Assembly: GCA_028282465.1 (NCBI GenBank)
Contig: JANQHX010000063.1
Coordinates: forward strand, 40,644-104,643
Reading direction: 5' to 3'
Length of the DNA stretch: 64,000 bases
Origin: Gynuella sp.
GTDB lineage: Bacteria > Pseudomonadota > Gammaproteobacteria > Pseudomonadales > Natronospirillaceae
The translations under genes and the position numbers were made by a program. Numbering within the stretch: the first letter of the stretch is position 1; each line of letters opens with the position of its first letter. Shown here in pieces: positions 1-7,972 of the stretch. A model generated the notes under the pieces. The model searched no databases. It was not told the DNA's origin and worked only from the letters and a program-made list of their open reading frames with translations.

Positions 1-51
1 AGATCTGGGGTAGTCGCTAGTTTCAGTTTTTGTCGTACTTTTTTAATCCAA

Positions 52-843
52 TTATTTTTCTATGAGCGCTCTGGTAAGGTACACAATGGCAAATAAGCTG
101 GTTGCGGTAGCTACTGTGGTAGGGCCACTTGGCGTATCCAGTAATACGGAAACAAAAATTCCAGCAAATACCGATAACACACCAATAGCCGCAGCGAGTA
201 CTGCCATTTGTTCTGGATTCTGAACCAATCGCCGAGCTGTGGCTGCTGGTATAATCATCATTGAAGTAATTAACAAAATACCCACTAGCTTCATCGCTAC
301 CGCAATAGTGAGGGCGATTAATAGTAAAAAAAACAGTTGTAGCAAATGAGTATTAACCCCTTCGGCTCGTGCTAAATCCTCAGACACCGTCATCAACAGC
401 CACCTGTTCCAGAAAAAAATCACAATTCCCAAAACCAAAGCCATGATGACGATTATTTGAAATAAGTCGGTTAGTTGAACCGATAAGATGTCGCCAAACA
501 ATAAAGAGTTTAGATCTATTCGAACATCGTCCATCAAGCTAATGGTAATTAACCCAAAAGACAGAGCGCCATGGGAAAGAATGCCTAGTAATGTGTCGGT
601 AGAGAGATGTTTTTTTCTCCCCATAAAAAATAGCAGCAAGGCGAGGGCAAATGTTATGGCACCTAATCCAATCTGTGGATTTAAATTTAATAGAAACCCA
701 AGTGCCACGCCCAGTAATCCTGAATGAGCAAGACTATCGCCAAAGTAAGACATTCGGCGCCACACGATAAAGCTGCCTAGTGGGCCCGTCATTAATGCCA
801 CTGCACTACCGGCTGCCAGTGACATCCACAAAAGCTCAATCAA
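52..843 (-). CDS. znuB: Zinc ABC transporter permease ZnuB
   Basis: Inner-membrane permease of the high-affinity zinc importer, working with ZnuC (ATPase) and ZnuA (binding protein). The 263-residue protein is strongly hydrophobic with many membrane segments and carries GPLGSFIVWRRMSYFGDSLA near its start, a hallmark of the family. I place the start at a TTG at 843: the run AGGGGGG sits eight bases upstream, and the resulting N-terminus (M-IELLWMSLA) matches that of E. coli ZnuB. An ATG at 864 is in frame but has no ribosome site. The start overlaps the end of znuC by 8 bases, so the two are translationally coupled. Zinc/Zur control is inferred from the operator upstream of znuC. Confidence 0.93.
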   Translation of the reverse strand: MIELLWMSLAAGSAVALMTGPLGSFIVWRRMSYFGDSLAHSGLLGVALGFLLNLNPQIGLGAITFALALLLFFMGRKKHLSTDTLLGILSHGALSFGLITISLMDDVRIDLNSLLFGDILSVQLTDLFQIIVIMALVLGIVIFFWNRWLLMTVSEDLARAEGVNTHLLQLFFLLLIALTIAVAMKLVGILLITSMMIIPAATARRLVQNPEQMAVLAAAIGVLSVFAGIFVSVLLDTPSGPTTVATATSLFAIVYLTRALIEK

Positions 844-1588
844 GTTGATGACCCCCCTGTTCATGAAGGTCATGGTGATGATTATGTTTGTGCTTATAAA
901 TAGCGAGGTTTTGTCTGGTAGCATCTCCAAACAATTGTATAAACTCTGGATGATCTGAAATGGTTTCAGGTTCACCCGAGCAGCACACATGTTGATTTAG
1001 GCAGATCACTTTATCCGTCTTCGCCATCACAATATGCAAGTCATGGCTTACCATTAATACCGCACAACCCAGCCTGTCTCTGATGGCTTCAATGAGTTCA
1101 TACAATTCAACCTCACCGGTAAAATCAACCCCTTGAACTGGCTCATCAAGCACCAACAGATTGGGTTTCTTTAAAATGGCTCTTGCCAGCATAACCCTTT
1201 GAAATTCGCCACCGGATAAACTTTGAACAGATTGGCCATACAAGTATTCAACACCAGTTTGCTGCAAGGCCCACCTTGTTTCAGGCTCAGAAACTTTTAC
1301 CGGCAGTGAGAGCAAGCGTTCCACAGTGATGGGTAGGGTATCGTCAATTTGCAGCTTTTGAGGCATGTAGCCGATTTGCAAATGCTTTGATCGAACTAAA
1401 TCGCCATTGTCGGCCTTCATAATACCCAACAGCACTTTGATAAATGTGGATTTGCCTGCTCCGTTTGGGCCAATCAGGGTGATAATAGAACCAGCATTAA
1501 TTTCCATGGACACAGAATTTAGAATGACTTTGCCTCTTCGTGAAACCGAGATATTGCTAGCAGCCAATAGCGTTTGATTGTTAGGCAT
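836..1588 (-). CDS. znuC: Zinc ABC transporter ATP-binding protein ZnuC
   Basis: Cytoplasmic ATPase that powers zinc import through ZnuB. The 250-residue protein has a Walker A motif (GPNGAGKST, about residues 40-48), the ABC signature LSGGEFQRV, Walker B LLVLDEP and the switch histidine in MVSHD. Its last 20 residues are histidine-rich (HKHNHHHDLH), a tail seen in some ZnuC proteins and probably a zinc-binding or sensing extension. It is the first gene of the leftward znuCB pair and is divergent from znuA across a 103-base gap holding a Zur-type palindrome. Zinc rather than manganese specificity is inferred from the His-rich partner and the operator. Confidence 0.94.
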   Translation of the reverse strand: MPNNQTLLAASNISVSRRGKVILNSVSMEINAGSIITLIGPNGAGKSTFIKVLLGIMKADNGDLVRSKHLQIGYMPQKLQIDDTLPITVERLLSLPVKVSEPETRWALQQTGVEYLYGQSVQSLSGGEFQRVMLARAILKKPNLLVLDEPVQGVDFTGEVELYELIEAIRDRLGCAVLMVSHDLHIVMAKTDKVICLNQHVCCSGEPETISDHPEFIQLFGDATRQNLAIYKHKHNHHHDLHEQGGHQLD

Positions 1589-1661
1589 TAATGGGGAACC
1601 GTTGTTTATTTAGATTTTCTTTATTAGTGGGTTGTTCATGGCAGGATACAAACTTAAACTA

Positions 1662-1680
1662 AGTGTTATGTTATAACATT
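1662..1680. promoter_or_regulatory. Candidate Zur operator between znuC and znuA
   Basis: A perfect inverted repeat TGTTAT-GTT-ATAACA lies at 1664-1678, 13 bases before the znuA start and within the divergent znuC/znuA promoter region. It closely resembles the gammaproteobacterial Zur box (GTTATA-type arms). Its position suggests zinc-bound Zur represses both directions. The palindrome is seen; the protein that binds it is inferred. Confidence 0.7.
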
Positions 1681-1691
1681 AAGGTCTTGAG

Positions 1692-2597
1692 ATGCGACTC
1701 CTGATTGCAATCACTCTATTTTTGTCTTTATCTGCTGGTTCTTTGGCCGAGGAAAACACTAAGGTTGTAGCAACCATTGCTCCTTTGCACTCCATTGCCA
1801 GTTACCTACTGAAGGGCGTAGACACTCCAGAGTTGATTATTTCTAAGCAATTATCGCCCCATAATTTTCAATTGAAGCCCAGTCAACGACAGGCAATTGC
1901 AGAGGCTGATTTAGTCTTATGGGTTGGGGAGATGTTAGAAAGGCCCATCGAAAAATTATTGAAGGATAAGAAAGGGCAGGTCATTGGTCTTCATGAACTC
2001 GAAGGTAAAATTAACATTCGTAACTTCGACGAATCCGGTCACGATCATCATGATCATGACGACCATCATGGCCACGACCACTCAGGAATGGATCCTCATT
2101 TCTGGTTGTCTCCATCTAACATGGTTATTTATGCTGACGTCATTGCGCAGCCTATGTATCAGATTTATCCAGATCATGTTGAGCAAATTAGCACTAACTT
2201 GAAGGAATTAACGGGCAGACTTTCAACACTGCAAGCTGAGTTAAAAAGCGCTCTATCAGAACTTCAAGATAAGCCTTATTTGGTTTTTCATGATGCCTAT
2301 GGTTATTTCGAAGATGAATATCAGTTAAACAACGTGGGTGCTTTGACCGTGAATCCTGAAAGGGGAATCGGCGCTAAGAAGCTACTGGAAACTAAAAAGC
2401 AAATAGAACAAACCCAGACTCAATGTTTATTTTCAGAGCCCCAGTTTGAAAACAAAATAGTAAAAAAGATTTCCGCTGTCTCGGGTGTTAACACCGGGCA
2501 GCTTGACCCAATTGGAGTCAGTTTCGATGCGGGTTCAGAGCTGTATATCGAGCTGATTACCGGCCTTAAAAACGCCTTAGTGGATTGCTTGAGTTAA
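1692..2597 (+). CDS. znuA: Periplasmic zinc-binding protein ZnuA
   Basis: Solute-binding protein that captures zinc in the periplasm for ZnuBC. The 301 residues begin with a signal peptide (hydrophobic core about residues 3-18, cleavage likely after SLA). A histidine/aspartate-rich loop spans about residues 117-130 and is typical of ZnuA rather than manganese binders. Likely metal ligands are H57 (in PHNF), H136 (in DPHFWL) and H200 (in VFHDAYGYFE), matching the three-histidine cluster-9 pattern. The ATG at 1692 is preceded by AAGG at suitable spacing. It is transcribed away from znuCB and presumably derepressed under zinc starvation. Confidence 0.94.
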   Translation: MRLLIAITLFLSLSAGSLAEENTKVVATIAPLHSIASYLLKGVDTPELIISKQLSPHNFQLKPSQRQAIAEADLVLWVGEMLERPIEKLLKDKKGQVIGLHELEGKINIRNFDESGHDHHDHDDHHGHDHSGMDPHFWLSPSNMVIYADVIAQPMYQIYPDHVEQISTNLKELTGRLSTLQAELKSALSELQDKPYLVFHDAYGYFEDEYQLNNVGALTVNPERGIGAKKLLETKKQIEQTQTQCLFSEPQFENKIVKKISAVSGVNTGQLDPIGVSFDAGSELYIELITGLKNALVDCLS

Positions 2598-2606
2598 TCT
2601 GGCGAT

Positions 2607-2996
2607 CTACCGTTCCAGGCTCTGTAGTTGCATATTCAGAGCCCTTCCTGAAATATAAATCTCTGCCAAACAAATCACTAAAGATCCGAGTAAACAGACT
2701 AAGCTAATAGCAAACAAAGCTACGGAAGCTAAGTGCCAGTCCAGCATGGATGCAATCATTGTCAGCGTACAGAGAATAAATGACACAACTCCCCAGATTT
2801 GCATATGCCTTATTAATGCAATGCGCCTTCGCAGGTGACTAATCTGCTCCCTCATCAAACTGTCTTCAGTGTCTGCATACTGACTATGTAATGAACGGGT
2901 CAATTGAGCGATGACCAGAAACCTGTTGGTGTATGCTAACAGTAGCAGCGAGATGGCTGGAAACAGTAACGCTGGAGTGGTCAGTTGTATGGTCAT
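2607..2996 (-). CDS. DUF2721 family membrane protein
   Basis: Small membrane protein of 129 residues matching the DUF2721 pattern: an N-terminal segment PALLFPAISLLLLAYTNRFL, a charged middle with paired arginines (LRRRIALIRHMQ) and two further hydrophobic helices. No function is established for the family. It converges on znuA with only 9 bases between the stops. The start is uncertain: ATG at 2996 or TTG at 3005, neither with a clear ribosome site. Confidence 0.7.
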   Translation of the reverse strand: MTIQLTTPALLFPAISLLLLAYTNRFLVIAQLTRSLHSQYADTEDSLMREQISHLRRRIALIRHMQIWGVVSFILCTLTMIASMLDWHLASVALFAISLVCLLGSLVICLAEIYISGRALNMQLQSLER

Positions 2997-3033
2997 GAGT
3001 TGCAAAGGTTAAACAGATTCAAAAGGGGTGCGT

Positions 3034-3480
3034 ATGCTAACAGGTTTAATGAATTGGCTTAAAGGTGAAGATATTGAGCAGGGTCAGCCTGTGACTATCG
3101 AAGTGGCCGCCGCAGCACTCATGATTGAAATTATGATGGCTGATGACGAAGTATCGGCCGATGAAGAAGCAGAAATTAAAAACCTAATTCACCAAACCCT
3201 GGGTCTATCCGTTAGCGAGATCAATGAACTGGTTGAGTTGGCAAAATCTCATGTAAACGATTCCCACGATTTGTACCAATTTACTAACCGGATTAATGAA
3301 GAATATTCAGTGGAGCAAAAATTCGAGCTAATGGTTTCCCTCTGGAAAGTGGCCTATGCCGATGGCAATTTGGATCGTTATGAAGATCATATGATCCGAA
3401 AAATTAATGAACTGCTATACCTCCATCACTCGCACTTCATGAAAGCCAAACATGAAGCCAAAGAAGCGCTGGGTCTATAA
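3034..3480 (+). CDS. TerB-like (tellurite-resistance type) domain protein
   Basis: A 148-residue all-helical soluble protein. The segment AAAALMIEIMMADDEVSADE followed later by KVAYADGNLDRYEDHMIRKI matches the duplicated acidic helix pattern of the TerB/DjlA-like fold, which probably binds divalent metal. No other ter genes are nearby, so a role in tellurite resistance should not be assumed. I chose the ATG at 3034 because AAGGGG lies five bases upstream; a GTG at 3028 overlaps that site. Its end overlaps the next reading frame by 29 bases if that gene starts at its first ATG. Confidence 0.75.
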   Translation: MLTGLMNWLKGEDIEQGQPVTIEVAAAALMIEIMMADDEVSADEEAEIKNLIHQTLGLSVSEINELVELAKSHVNDSHDLYQFTNRINEEYSVEQKFELMVSLWKVAYADGNLDRYEDHMIRKINELLYLHHSHFMKAKHEAKEALGL

Positions 3481-4705
3481 CACCTTGGTTAAAAAAATAC
3501 TCAGACTTTTTAAATTATCCTTGGTATCCGGGGTCATATTTATTTGGTGGTGGCATAGAGATATTGAGCTCCCAACAGACTTAAGGGTTTGGTTAATTGA
3601 AGTCGAGTCAGGGCAGAGTGCATACAACCCCACTTACCTCTATTTAAAAGGTATTGATGCCCCAGTTGGTGTGAATCCGGCAGAATTAGGATTGGCAAGG
3701 GTGGAGCTAGGTTTTTTAGACGACTTAAAAAGATTGCCTAACCCTCAACGATCTGGCTTCTTTTGCTCGGTGCTCATCCCAGAATGTATATCTACTATTT
3801 TTTCAGGCCTGGATGCAGTTGAACCGGTTCTAAGTGAAAATCAAGAACTGATCAACCGCTATCTAGACTATTTGTCGTTGCCGGATATTGAGCCCATGGA
3901 AATCTACACCATGGACAGTATTCTGCCTCCTTTTGAATATCTGCTAACCGGAACACGACTTTATAATTTGCAGATTCTCTCGGCTCATAGCAACCCGCAA
4001 CAAGCATTGTTAGAGCACGCAGATCGTTTGCGAAAAGAGTTACGACTAGCCACATCTTTGGTTCACAAAATGGTTGCAGTGAATCAACTAAATGAAACTT
4101 ATAACTTTCTGGCGACTTACTTATTTAAAAACAACATTCGGCTGGAACAAAAAATAAGTGAGCTGAATTTTGAAGAAGCTAGTCTTACACCTGAAATGCA
4201 AAACGAACTTTATATGGGAATTCAGGTCTTTAATCGCTTTTTGGATGACCCGACGACTTTGAAAGAATTGGGTGCCTTTTCAAAATACCTGCCTACCCTA
4301 TGGTACAAGCCTAACATGACCATAGTGTCGGCCTATCAGTATTATCTGCATATTGCTGAGGCATCGGAGATGCCACAAAACCAGATCGTGAACGCGCTGA
4401 ATCAAACTGTGGATATGCAGTACCACAGTAGAAACCCAAAAGGTAACAAACTCTTAAAAGCTGGAGCTCCAGACCTAGAAAGATATCTGTTTCGATTACA
4501 GGACATCAACCTTCAAATAACATTGATCAACAATATTCGTTACCTAAATAACGGTTTTGGCATGGCTGAAATCAACAACCCTTATCAAGGGGAGTATCAA
4601 GACAAAGTCAATGTGAACAATGGTTGGGGGTGTCTAGAAAGCCCTGGCGATCAATATGGACGACCTGGAGAGGTTAACCGAGGTTGCATATTTCTTATGC
4701 GGTAA
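3452..4705 (+). CDS. Membrane-anchored protein of unknown function
   Basis: I do not recognise this 417-residue protein. A basic N-terminus is followed by one hydrophobic helix (about residues 20-36, LSLVSGVIFIWWW), so it is probably anchored in the inner membrane with the rest in the periplasm. The body has no obvious catalytic motif and few cysteines apart from two short Cys-containing loops (GFFCSVLIPEC and the C-terminal GWGCLESPGD...RGC), which could form disulfides. It overlaps the TerB-like gene by 29 bases when started at ATG 3452; a TTG at 3485 is an alternative start. The overlap suggests co-expression with the TerB-like gene. Confidence 0.65.
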   Translation: MKPKKRWVYNTLVKKILRLFKLSLVSGVIFIWWWHRDIELPTDLRVWLIEVESGQSAYNPTYLYLKGIDAPVGVNPAELGLARVELGFLDDLKRLPNPQRSGFFCSVLIPECISTIFSGLDAVEPVLSENQELINRYLDYLSLPDIEPMEIYTMDSILPPFEYLLTGTRLYNLQILSAHSNPQQALLEHADRLRKELRLATSLVHKMVAVNQLNETYNFLATYLFKNNIRLEQKISELNFEEASLTPEMQNELYMGIQVFNRFLDDPTTLKELGAFSKYLPTLWYKPNMTIVSAYQYYLHIAEASEMPQNQIVNALNQTVDMQYHSRNPKGNKLLKAGAPDLERYLFRLQDINLQITLINNIRYLNNGFGMAEINNPYQGEYQDKVNVNNGWGCLESPGDQYGRPGEVNRGCIFLMR

Positions 4706-4716
4706 AAAAGCAAAAC

Positions 4717-4741
4717 CCCTGAAGATTTGCACCTTCAGGGG
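4717..4741 (-). terminator. Intrinsic terminator behind tRNA-Ser
   Basis: Perfect 9-base stem CCCCTGAAG/CTTCAGGGG with a 7-base loop. Read leftward it is followed by a T-rich tract (TTTTGCTTTTTT), so it terminates tRNA-Ser. It may also end the rightward gene, whose stop lies 12 bases away. Confidence 0.85.
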
Positions 4742-4750
4742 TCTCTAATA

Positions 4751-4841
4751 TGGCGGTGAGCTAGGGATTCGAACCCCAGGAGAGCTATTAACCCTCAATG
4801 GTTTTCAAGACCACCGCTTTCGACCACTCAGCCAGCTCACC
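4751..4841 (-). tRNA. tRNA-Ser (anticodon UGA)
   Basis: The reverse strand gives a complete 91-base class II tRNA. The acceptor stem is GGTGAGC/GCTCACC with encoded CCA, the anticodon loop is CTTGAAA with TGA, and the long variable arm is that of a serine tRNA, with a TTCGAAT T loop. It decodes UCA/UCN codons. Confidence 0.97.
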
Positions 4842-4902
4842 ATAGAAAAACGCTTGGTTTAACAAGGCTACGTCTACCTTGGTTCCCTTGGAACGGGCGC
4901 CT

Positions 4903-4930
4903 ATATTAATGAATCATTTCTGTCTGTCAA
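4903..4930 (-). promoter_or_regulatory. Sigma-70 promoter of tRNA-Ser
   Basis: On the reverse strand a consensus -35 TTGACA (4925-4930) is followed after 16 bases by TAATAT (4903-4908). This would start transcription about 55 bases before the mature tRNA 5' end. Confidence 0.65.
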
Positions 4931-4986
4931 CGGCTTTATAAGCGTAACGTATTGAAATATCGGGAATTTCTACCAATTACCCTAAT

Positions 4987-5484
4987 TTAAATGGAGTCTT
5001 CTGCCTCACCGGAGTCTCTGGACAGTGAAGGGAGTTCTGGGACTAGTTCTTTTAGATCCTGGGCTTTTTCCTCCAGCCAGCTTTTGCCCTTGTCGATTCC
5101 AAAATTGAGGTTGTTGCTCAGGCTATCAGACATTGACTTTCTAGTGGCTTCAAAATCTATTCGCCACGAATCTTCAGATTTTTTTATGACGGTTACCAAA
5201 TAGATGGGTTCTTCATTGCCTACCAGTTCGGTGGTCATTAAAACTCGGTTTTGGATTCGTTTGGAAGAGATGAAATTGTGCTTTAAGTCTTTCAGATGAA
5301 AAAGCGATACCTGAATAACAGTCGGGTCAGATTTTAAGGTTAAAGAGGAGGCTAGGTTGAAATCTTCGGCTTCAATTGCCAGCCAGAATTGACTGGCAAG
5401 TTGTTCTGCTTTGTTGCTTTGATCACAGCCCGCTAAAACTGCAATAACAAAGCAACAGGCCAGTAAGCTTTTATTTTTTAACAT
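4987..5484 (-). CDS. Predicted lipoprotein of unknown function
   Basis: A 165-residue protein with a lipoprotein signal: basic start, hydrophobic core and lipobox LAGC with the modified cysteine at residue 19. The mature part is acidic and helical with a beta-rich centre (VLMTTELVGNEEPIYLVTVI), resembling small SnoaL/DUF4878-type periplasmic domains, but I cannot assign it firmly. Its start overlaps the end of the small membrane-protein gene upstream by 14 bases, so the two probably form one leftward transcript. Confidence 0.7.
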   Translation of the reverse strand: MLKNKSLLACCFVIAVLAGCDQSNKAEQLASQFWLAIEAEDFNLASSLTLKSDPTVIQVSLFHLKDLKHNFISSKRIQNRVLMTTELVGNEEPIYLVTVIKKSEDSWRIDFEATRKSMSDSLSNNLNFGIDKGKSWLEEKAQDLKELVPELPSLSRDSGEAEDSI

Positions 5485-5602
5485 TAATTTTTGCGGTTTC
5501 TTTATTGATTCTTGTCACCAGAAAAGTGACTCCAAATGCAGAGACTGCAAGGGTGGCAGTGACTATGGTTAAAGCAGCGATTACAACGGTGTCAAAGTAC
5601 AT
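5471..5602 (-). CDS. Small single-helix membrane protein
   Basis: A 43-residue protein with one hydrophobic helix (about residues 5-28, VVIAALTIVTATLAVSAFGV) and a basic C-terminal tail. The ATG at 5602 is preceded by GGAG ten bases upstream. A longer in-frame start at 5674 would overlap the divergent neighbour's promoter and lacks a ribosome site. Its last codons overlap the lipoprotein start, which supports a real translated, coupled gene. The function is unknown. Confidence 0.5.
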   Translation of the reverse strand: MYFDTVVIAALTIVTATLAVSAFGVTFLVTRINKETAKINVKK

Positions 5603-5709
5603 CTGTTTTATTCTCCATAACCCATCTATGGGTTTTTCGTTTAATATTTTTGGTTGCTTTGAGGATGTTACCATCGAAAATTAAACTGTCTATGTTTAGA
5701 GAACTCATC

Positions 5710-6030
5710 ATGTTTAGAGTTGAATTTTATTGTCCAGAATCGAAAGTCGAAGCGGTAAAAAATGCGATGTTTGAAGCGGGCGCTGGAAAGATTGGCAACT
5801 ATGACTGTTGCTGCTGGCAAACCTTGGGACTCGGGCAATTCCGAGCACTTCATGGCAGTAAACCAGCGCTCGGAAAACAAAATATGTTGCATCATGAGCC
5901 CGAGTTAAAAGTAGAAATTGTCTGTTTAGAAAATTATGTAAAACCTGTGTTAAAAGCACTCATCAATGCTCACCCCTACGAAACACCTGCTTATGGAGTG
6001 ATTCCATTGATGACTCTGGAGAATTTTTAA
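5710..6030 (+). CDS. YqfO/NIF3-like small protein
   Basis: A 106-residue protein resembling the stand-alone YqfO-type domain that is inserted in some NIF3/YbgI proteins and is related to CutA/PII folds. Matching features are an N-terminal MFRVEFYCPESKVEAVKNAM strand-helix and the terminal HPYETPAYGVIPL motif. The CCCW stretch in the first third is unusual for its run of cysteines. Such proteins may bind metal, but no reaction is known. The ATG at 5710 gives the family's usual length; earlier in-frame ATGs add residues not seen in relatives. Confidence 0.75.
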   Translation: MFRVEFYCPESKVEAVKNAMFEAGAGKIGNYDCCCWQTLGLGQFRALHGSKPALGKQNMLHHEPELKVEIVCLENYVKPVLKALINAHPYETPAYGVIPLMTLENF

Positions 6031-6040
6031 CACTTTGGTT

Positions 6041-6589
6041 TCAAATAGGTTTGTTGGGATATATCGCTGTTTCGAGCAAAGGCAATGCGCCGGGCGCAAG
6101 GTCTTTAAATTGACAATAGTGCTCAAGTGTTGCTTTAACTGTTCGAAATGCAACGTCTTCCCAAGGAATTTCATTTATTTCGAACAATTGAATTTCAATA
6201 CTTTCGGGTGTGATTGAAAACTCACCTGTTTCCATTTTTGCGAGGTAAAAACAGTGAACCTGATTGATAGGGGGTAAGCTGACGACGCTTAATAACTGTT
6301 GAATCACCGGCTTGCAGCAGGCTTCTTCCCAAGTTTCTCTGAGTGCTCCTTCAGCGAGAGACTCCTCATTTTCCATGAAGCCCCCAGGTAGAGTCCAGAA
6401 ACCTGCTTTGGGTTCTATGCCTCGCTTACAGAGCAGAATCTTGCCTTGATATACAGGTAGTGTACCTGTGATTAATCTTGGGTTTTCATAGTGAATGGTG
6501 AAACAGTTTGGACATACCGCCCGGACTCTGTGATCTCCCTGCGGTATTTCGAAGTTAACTTTGTGACCACAGTTACTGCAGAATTTCAT
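6041..6589 (-). CDS. Nudix hydrolase with N-terminal zinc ribbon
   Basis: Predicted nucleoside-diphosphate-derivative hydrolase of 182 residues. The N-terminus has two CxxC pairs (FCSNCG and VCPNC) forming a zinc ribbon. The Nudix box follows at about residue 70: GGFMENEESLAEGALRETWE then EACC. The last box position, normally glycine, is cysteine. I start at ATG 6589 because AAGG lies five bases upstream. The zinc-ribbon Nudix architecture is shared with NudC-type NADH pyrophosphatase relatives, but the substrate cannot be read from the sequence. The stop converges on the YqfO-like gene. Confidence 0.85.
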   Translation of the reverse strand: MKFCSNCGHKVNFEIPQGDHRVRAVCPNCFTIHYENPRLITGTLPVYQGKILLCKRGIEPKAGFWTLPGGFMENEESLAEGALRETWEEACCKPVIQQLLSVVSLPPINQVHCFYLAKMETGEFSITPESIEIQLFEINEIPWEDVAFRTVKATLEHYCQFKDLAPGALPLLETAIYPNKPI

Positions 6590-6670
6590 GGTGACCTTAA
6601 ACGAATACAAAAACTTTTATGTAGTGTACACCATGCCAGTTTCTATTAACCGTCAAATCACTGTAACTGT

Positions 6671-6994
6671 CTACTTGCGTCCAAATGGAATAACTGCTGC
6701 TATTGGCTCAACTGGGTCGGTAGGTTGTGTCTCTACCGGAGAAGTGAGGTCAAGCATTGCTTCGCGCATCTCTTCAAAAGATTCATGCATCATGCGTGAT
6801 AACTGCAAACAAGCGCTCATTGGGTTAGAGGCTTTCCGCCTGTGCATATCAATGGTGAACTGAAGACCTCTCAATCTGTGTTGATGTTCTGGTTTTGCAC
6901 TAGAAATTAGTTCTTCTATCTGTTCTCTCAACCAGGCTTCCAAAGCTTCTGGTTCATCTTTAGCCATTTTTACCATGACTTCAAAATCAAGCAT
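6671..6994 (-). CDS. DUF3135 family protein
   Basis: A short, entirely helical cytoplasmic protein (107 residues from ATG 6994) whose DPEALEAWLREQIEELI-like core and conserved MHRRKASNPMSACLQLSRMM segment match DUF3135. No function is known for the family. An in-frame ATG at 7096 would add 34 residues unlike family members, so I prefer the shorter form, although its ribosome site is weak. Confidence 0.7.
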   Translation of the reverse strand: MLDFEVMVKMAKDEPEALEAWLREQIEELISSAKPEHQHRLRGLQFTIDMHRRKASNPMSACLQLSRMMHESFEEMREAMLDLTSPVETQPTDPVEPIAAVIPFGRK

Positions 6995-7317
6995 CTCACT
7001 TGCCACTGTACTGCACCTTAACTTATATCCGTGATAGTTCCCCAATTGGGGCATTAAGCTTGTCGAGCTAAAATAGATAAAATCCATTTGACCCATTTAA
7101 CCAAAATACTTTGGTTTAATTTTTATAATGGCTTGAATACTACCAGAAATGAACTATAAGCCAGCCCCTCAATGTGTCGATTTTTGTACTGATACCGAAT
7201 GTTTTCGTTATTCTTGAACATCCGTTGCTGGCGTTTAGTTTTTTATTGAGGTAAAGAATTTGTCCAGAAGCCTTGAAATAACTGACCTCAGATGAATCAG
7301 CGTTTACACTTTTATTG

Positions 7318-7929
7318 ATGATGGATATACCTAAAACACTTCCAAGCTTAGAAAAACTTATACTGCAAAGTTTGTCACAAAGATTGCCTAACACTGTTTC
7401 TGGTGTCCGACCGGAAGCGGCTGTTTTGGTACCCATACTGGCTCAAGAAAATGGTGATAGCACTATTTTGCTGACTAAAAGGTCACAGAGTTTGAATAGC
7501 CACGCAGGTGAAGTGGCATTTCCCGGTGGAAAAGCAGATGCCGAAGATAACGGATTGGTGAATACCGCATTGAGAGAAACTCATGAAGAGGTGGGTATAC
7601 ATGCTGATCAAATACGGGTGCTGGGTGAGTTAGATCAAGTGACTTCTAAAGCAGGTATAAGAGTTTCCAGTTTCGTTGGACTCATCAAGCAACCGGTTCA
7701 CTTGAAGCTGAATAATGATGAGTTAGACCAAGCCTTTGAAGTACCGTTGAGTTTCTTCCTCAAGAATGATCCTGAAATTAGGCTATGGGAAAATGCTGGA
7801 AAGTGCTGGCAAGTTCCGTTTTATCATTTTCAAAATTTTCAAATTTGGGGATTAACAGCCATGATTATAATTAATTTGCTAAATGTGGTTTTTAACCGGA
7901 AAATCCCGTACCAAGCTCCCGTTCGATAG
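7318..7929 (+). CDS. nudL: CoA pyrophosphatase-type Nudix hydrolase
   Basis: Nudix hydrolase of the NudL/YeaB group, expected to cleave coenzyme A or its derivatives to phosphopantetheine and 3',5'-ADP. The protein (203 residues) contains the group-specific signature LLTKRSQSLNSHAGEVAFPG immediately before a complete Nudix box whose core is ALRETHEEVGI. The C-terminal half keeps the EVPLSFFL segment common to the family. The start is ATG 7318 or the adjacent ATG 7321. It is monocistronic in appearance, with a 43-base gap to the next gene. Confidence 0.88.
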   Translation: MMDIPKTLPSLEKLILQSLSQRLPNTVSGVRPEAAVLVPILAQENGDSTILLTKRSQSLNSHAGEVAFPGGKADAEDNGLVNTALRETHEEVGIHADQIRVLGELDQVTSKAGIRVSSFVGLIKQPVHLKLNNDELDQAFEVPLSFFLKNDPEIRLWENAGKCWQVPFYHFQNFQIWGLTAMIIINLLNVVFNRKIPYQAPVR

Positions 7930-7972
7930 TTAATGGAAGTTTGTAGTGCTTAAAATGCAGTAAGGATTATCA

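Noticed and set aside
488..727. Reading frame opposite znuB
   Set aside because: It lies wholly within the confident znuB gene and shows no domain or ribosome site.
3034..3480. TerB-like gene as part of a tellurite-resistance (ter) defence cluster
   Set aside because: No terA, terC, terD or terZ neighbours are present, so only the fold is supported.
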